Origin: Leucaena leucocephala
Lineage: Eukaryota; Streptophyta; Magnoliopsida; Fabales; Fabaceae
NCBI GenBank assembly: GCA_037074615.1
Contig: CM073566.1
Coordinates: 11,178,001-11,242,000, forward strand
Direction: 5' to 3'
DNA length: 64,000 bases
In this document: positions 59,994 through 64,000 of the stretch, in pieces
How positions within the stretch are numbered: the stretch's first letter is position 1
Layout: the number at the start of each line of letters is the position of its first letter
Notes under the pieces: model-generated
The model's database searches: none
What the model was told of the DNA's origin: nothing
What the model saw: the letters and a program-made list of their open reading frames with translations, nothing else
Made by a program: the position numbers and the translations under genes

Positions 59994-61271
59994 TGTAATA
60001 TCCCAAATTTCTGTACTGATTTGTATGTACAGATTGAATAAAATATATGTGAGATTTTTCAGGAAAAGATGTGGCCATTTATGTAAAGAAAGGGATTAAA
60101 TTGAAAAGAAAGAAAATACAAGGACTTAAGTGAAATTATGGAAAGTTTAAGACTAAAAGTAAAGGTAGACAAAAATATGGGGTCTTTAAGTGTAATTTTA
60201 AAAAGTTAAGGACAAAAAGGTGAATTATGGTAAACCTAGGGGCAAAAGTGTAATTATGGAAAATTTGGACCAAAAACAGGCCAAAAATGACCGTGTTCTG
60301 ATCGGACCCAAATTTTTCCAATAGATAGAGAAAATTATTCCGGGTTGTTTGACGCAACATAGAATTTTGATTTGAGGTCTCAAAAAATTGATATAAATTT
60401 TTGAAGTTAGATAAAATTATTATAATATTTTTTGGATCTTAGAATCAGATGAGGTTTCCCAGTAAATTCCTATAATTAATATAAGAATTTATAAAATTGA
60501 CAGGATCAGAAAAGGAATCCTGTAGGATTTTTAATGGAATTTATAGGATTATCGTCGGGAGCATTTTCTAGGGATTTGTGCCACAAAGGTATTGAACCCT
60601 AAAAGGCCCAAGAATGGGGTCATTAAGGCCCAATAAAATACTTAGACTGCTAGGTGAGCCAGTGTCCAGTGGAACCCCCAAAAAGGTAAGAAATTACGAA
60701 AATGCCCCTGTGTTGTCCTGAGGAACTAGAAGTGAATGGAGGGCATTTTGGTCATTTTGGATAGGACAAAATGCCAATGCAAGTATAGGAGAGGTTATTC
60801 GGAGTCAGTATATACTCTGATAAGGTTTAAAGAGGTGTGAAATGACAATTATGCCCTTAGATTTAATATAGTGCAAGGAAAAGCACTAAGGGTATTTTGG
60901 TCATTTTCCAAGGTATCTGGAATTAAATTTAAATCTAGTATAAGAATGTCAATGATATGAGGGATTTAAATATTGAATAAAATATATTATGAAGTCCCAG
61001 AAAAATTAGATTAAGAAAATAGTCCGGTTTACAGAAAATCGGATCAGGCCGGTACTGGATTGGACTGGATGGGACTAGATTGGACTGAAATTTTCTAGGA
61101 GCTTCCCACCATGGAAATGGCGCCAAGTGTCCCATGAGGTGTCCCTTGGATGATGTCATGGTGGTGATGTCATAAATGGAAAAAGAAAAGAAATTCCAAG
61201 ATTAAATCTTAAGCCTTTAGATCAAATAGTTCCCAAGATGATCTTGGCATTCAATTTTTCTAAAATTTTTC

Positions 61272-61279
61272 TATAAATA
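61272..61279 (+). promoter_or_regulatory. LTR TATA box, Tekay 3' LTR
   Basis: TATAAATACCCCCC, as at 27807. Confidence 0.7.
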
Positions 61280-63259
61280 CCCCCCACATTTCTGCACAAA
61301 CCGTGAGGAGAAAAAGGTAGGGAACCTCTTGCAAAATTTTCTCTCAAGCTTGGAGGAAGCAAGGATCTTGAAGAAACTAGTAAGGTAAGTTGCCTCCTTG
61401 CTTCTACACTTTGTTCTTATGGTTTGTTCTTGAGTTTAAATGATTTTTGAGGCTTGAATCTTGGGGAAATGCTGCTGGAATTTCTGTGGATATGTGATAG
61501 GAACATGAGTTTTATGTTCTAGATAGTTTACACAAGCTTAAACAAGCTTGAATCACATGATAATGGCTTAGGAATCCATGTGTGCTTGTGAATCCAAGAT
61601 TGTGTCCTGTTCTGTACAGTACGAGTTCACTGTTCATATGTTGGATTTTCATGGTTTTGATGCTTCCAATGGGTTTAGAATGGAAAATTGTGTGGGGTTA
61701 TAGTAGGAAAATAAGTATTGGAAGCATTAGAATCAAAATGAGAATTTTTGGAAAAAGGAGAGCTACTTTCGGTTTCTGTACAGAACCTTGGGAAGCAATT
61801 GAAGTCTGGAATTTTTGATTACATATTTGGATTCTACATGAAAAATTATGTGAAAATAAACCATGAGAGTTTAGTTTAGAAAGAAGTAAACATATATTAC
61901 AAAGTAGAGAAAGAAAGGGACTTAATGAAACCTAGACTTGGAATTTAATTGGAATGAAGTTATAATTTGGTAATTGTCTTGTTATGTCTAGGTTTTGAAA
62001 TTTGTGGGAAGGAAAGATCAATTCAAGAAGGAAAGAACAAGGACTCATAAAAGGTAGCAAGAATACTTTACTATAAACTTATGTTATGTTGTGATTGATA
62101 TGCTTACTTGTTATGCATGAAGTTTGGTTGAGCTTAGTATGTTATGTGATGATGATTATGATGATGATGATGAGTTATGAATATGTGAAACTCCTTGCAA
62201 CCTATGTAATGACAATATGCATGTTAGAGTTTACTTATGTATGATCATGAATTAGCTCCCATTGCATGATAACATGTTAGGCATTTAATCAAGGATGCAT
62301 AACCTTAAAGCTTGTATGACTTGCTATTGAGATTTCCATGAAATCTCATTCCTTCCATATCAATAAATATTGCTCTAGGTGCTGGAACTTCACAAGGAGG
62401 AAGCTAAATGTAGATGGATGACTGTATATAACTTAAAGAGTGTGCACTTTACTTACAAGATGATGTTTTGGTGTGTGTGTTGCATGCTACTTACAAATCC
62501 TATCCGAGGTAGTGTACTTCCAATGGTAGTTTAAGTGACTTATCGGACGAGTTTTCATATAAAATTTGGTATGAATATATATAAGATTAAGATCTTTAAA
62601 TGGACACCAAGAACGCCTCATTTGGTTAAGAAATAGAATTGTTATGATTTTTCAAAGTCAGGATTTAAAATCTGGAATAAGATAATACGACTACTAAGAG
62701 GCAGTGAGGTTCATGCGCTAATTTCATATAGTAAATGAATGATTTTTTCCACAAAATTTTATGATCTTAAATTACACATATGGATATTTAAATCCATATG
62801 TAACACGACTCATTTGGATAAGTAACCTAAGAGAAATAAATTTTTGAAAATGAGGTAAGAAAAATGGAACTTCCAGATTTACCAAATGAACAGTATTTTT
62901 CAACGAATAAACTGATTTCATTTGGACAAGGAAACCTTATTTTCATATTTTTCCTTCAAATTTAAATGAAATATATTTCATTATAAATTGGAACCACCTC
63001 ATTTCAATTTTTCTAGATTTAATTATGAATTTCTGAAGTTCAGGCTGTAATCTGGAATTACCAAGTGAACAGTGGCGATAAACAATACCCGATAGCCTAA
63101 CTCTTGGGAATTCATATTTTTAAGGTTAAGAGGTATTCCGATAATCTAAGATACTTCCAATCGAGTATATGTAAGGATGTTTTACTAGAAGATGTCATTG
63201 AAATTTCAGAATGTTGATTAGAAGAGGCCGTTGTACTGGCAGAATATGGAAGTACTGTG

Positions 63260-63336
63260 TACGTAGGTGCTGTCTAAGGAGGCTGGAAGTGAGTGGACCT
63301 AGCCGGTTCATCCAGTCTTTCTTGGGTACTTACGTA
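63260..63336 (+). other. Conserved 77-bp LTR block, copy 8
   Basis: TACGTAGGTGC and GTACTTACGTA pair at all 11 positions with two G-U pairs. Confidence 0.7.
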
Positions 63337-63468
63337 GAATGGTAGTTCTCATAGGAATTACCGAATCAGTACAGTTATTTTCTGCTAGGATTTTCGGAAT
63401 GAGAGAATTAATAAAGTAAAGATTGCTTCTGTAAGGGTACTCTGAAGGTTATAAGGAAGGATGTTTCA

Positions 63469-63578
63469 ATGTTCACTATTTAGAGAAGGTTTCAGATAAG
63501 AGATAGTAACACCCAGATAAATAGAACTATACCCCATACCTTACAATTTTATGAGGTAGTGTTCAAGGATACGACAAC
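63469..63578 (+). mobile_element. Continuation of the host element interrupted by the Tekay
   Basis: After the TSD ATGTT the sequence continues the leader that stopped at 26510. No gene is seen. It ends ACAAC before the next LTR start. Confidence 0.6.
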
Positions 63579-64000
63579 TGTAATATCCCAATTTTAAGGC
63601 CCAGAGACTCAGAAAGTAGCCTAAAATAGATAGGCTACCAGACCTCTTTGGGCAGAAGTCCCAGAAATATACAGAGGGTTTTTTGGGACTAAACTGCAAA
63701 TAAGTGAAAGTACAAGGACTTGTATGTAAATAGTGAAAGTCCCTAGGGGCATAAAGTGACTAAAGTGACTAAAGTGAAAGTTTAAAAGTTTCATAGTGTA
63801 AAGATGAAAGTAGACACAAGTTGTGGGCCATTAAGTGTAATTATGGAAAGTTAAGGGACTTAATTGAAAAGAGGAAAAGTTTCCAGGGGCAAAATGGTAA
63901 TTATAGAAAGTTGAGCGGAAAGTGGCTTAGAACTGCCCGGAAGCATTTCAATCCCAAATTTCATCAGTAGATAGAGAAAATGATGCTGGTTAATCTAGCT
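63579..64000 (+). mobile_element. Start of a Gypsy LTR, right end off the window
   Basis: TGTAATATCCCAATTTTAAGG matches the start of the gag-only-element and 12940-type LTRs. No polypurine tract precedes it, so it may be an independent insertion (five bases before it: ACAAC) or the 3' LTR of the element beginning at 24431. Confidence 0.75.

Larger units (their letters stand above)
26511..63468 (+). mobile_element. Tekay-like Ty3/Gypsy chromovirus with nested insertions (TSD ATGTT)
   Basis: Near-identical LTRs (26511-29991, 3481 bp; 59994-63468, 3475 bp) start TGTAATATCCC and end GGATGTTTCA. Perfect ATGTT duplications lie at 26506-26510 and 63469-63473. A PBS follows the 5' LTR and a polypurine tract precedes the 3' LTR. 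The internal order is extra ORF, gag, protease, reverse transcriptase, RNase H, integrase, chromodomain, which is the Gypsy order; the chromodomain and long LTRs point to the Tekay lineage. The Copia element at 33900-58260 splits the RNase H. Without insertions the element would be about 12.6 kb. All reading frames are broken. Confidence 0.95.
59994..63468 (+). mobile_element. 3' LTR of the Tekay-like element
   Basis: Partner of 26511-29991, followed by the TSD ATGTT. It carries the same TATA box (61272), splice-donor-like site (61378-61387) and 77-bp block (63260). Confidence 0.95.

Overview
This window is plant nuclear DNA, probably from a eudicot with a large, repeat-rich genome; the species cannot be named from the sequence. 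It is almost entirely layered LTR retrotransposons. I found no intact host gene, rRNA, tRNA or CRISPR array. The evidence for a plant is the mix of families: a Tekay-like Ty3/Gypsy chromovirus with a C-terminal chromodomain, a Ty1/Copia element with the typical plant gag and integrase, an Athila/Tat-like Gypsy element, a PIF/Harbinger transposase relic, and primer-binding sites that match initiator-methionine tRNA. Coding regions are broken by stops and frameshifts, many of them readable as C-to-T changes.

Left part (1-26510). The window opens inside an LTR (1-2814). A possible reverse-strand LTR/PBS fragment and a dead PIF/Harbinger transposase (4418-5190) follow. A reverse-strand Athila-like element (5192-19255) carries gag and protease but no reverse transcriptase. 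It is interrupted by a Copia LTR fragment fused to a truncated reverse Tekay (8574-12600), a reverse LTR (12940-15247) and a solo LTR (15875-17844, TSD CAATT). Next comes a rearranged block of inverted LTRs (19256-24430) that contains another solo LTR (20772-23745, TSD CTTAC). A truncated forward LTR with its PBS follows (24431-26359).

Right part (26511-63468). One Tekay-like element with perfect TSDs (ATGTT) spans 37 kb because of five nested layers. A Copia element (33900-58260, TSD TCTGC) sits in its RNase H. A gag-only Gypsy element (37903-49942, TSD CTATC) sits in the Copia, right after the Copia gag. A reverse solo LTR (40269-43608, TSD GAATG) sits in the 5' LTR of the gag-only element. 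Another solo LTR (54608-57878) sits in the 3' LTR of the Copia. The window ends in a further LTR (63579-64000).

How the parts relate. The gag-only element has nearly the same gag, PBS and 3' end as the Tekay, so it probably used Tekay enzymes in trans. The Gypsy LTRs are mosaics of three start types and three end types, and most share a TATAAATACCCCC-type promoter. The most notable signals are: (1) a block of constant 77-bp length, able to form a closed stem, in LTRs of several types; (2) arrays of the palindrome GTCGCGAC in three unrelated element types; (3) an extra ORF upstream of gag in the Tekay, with a splice donor in the LTR and an acceptor just before its ATG, both conserved in two copies.
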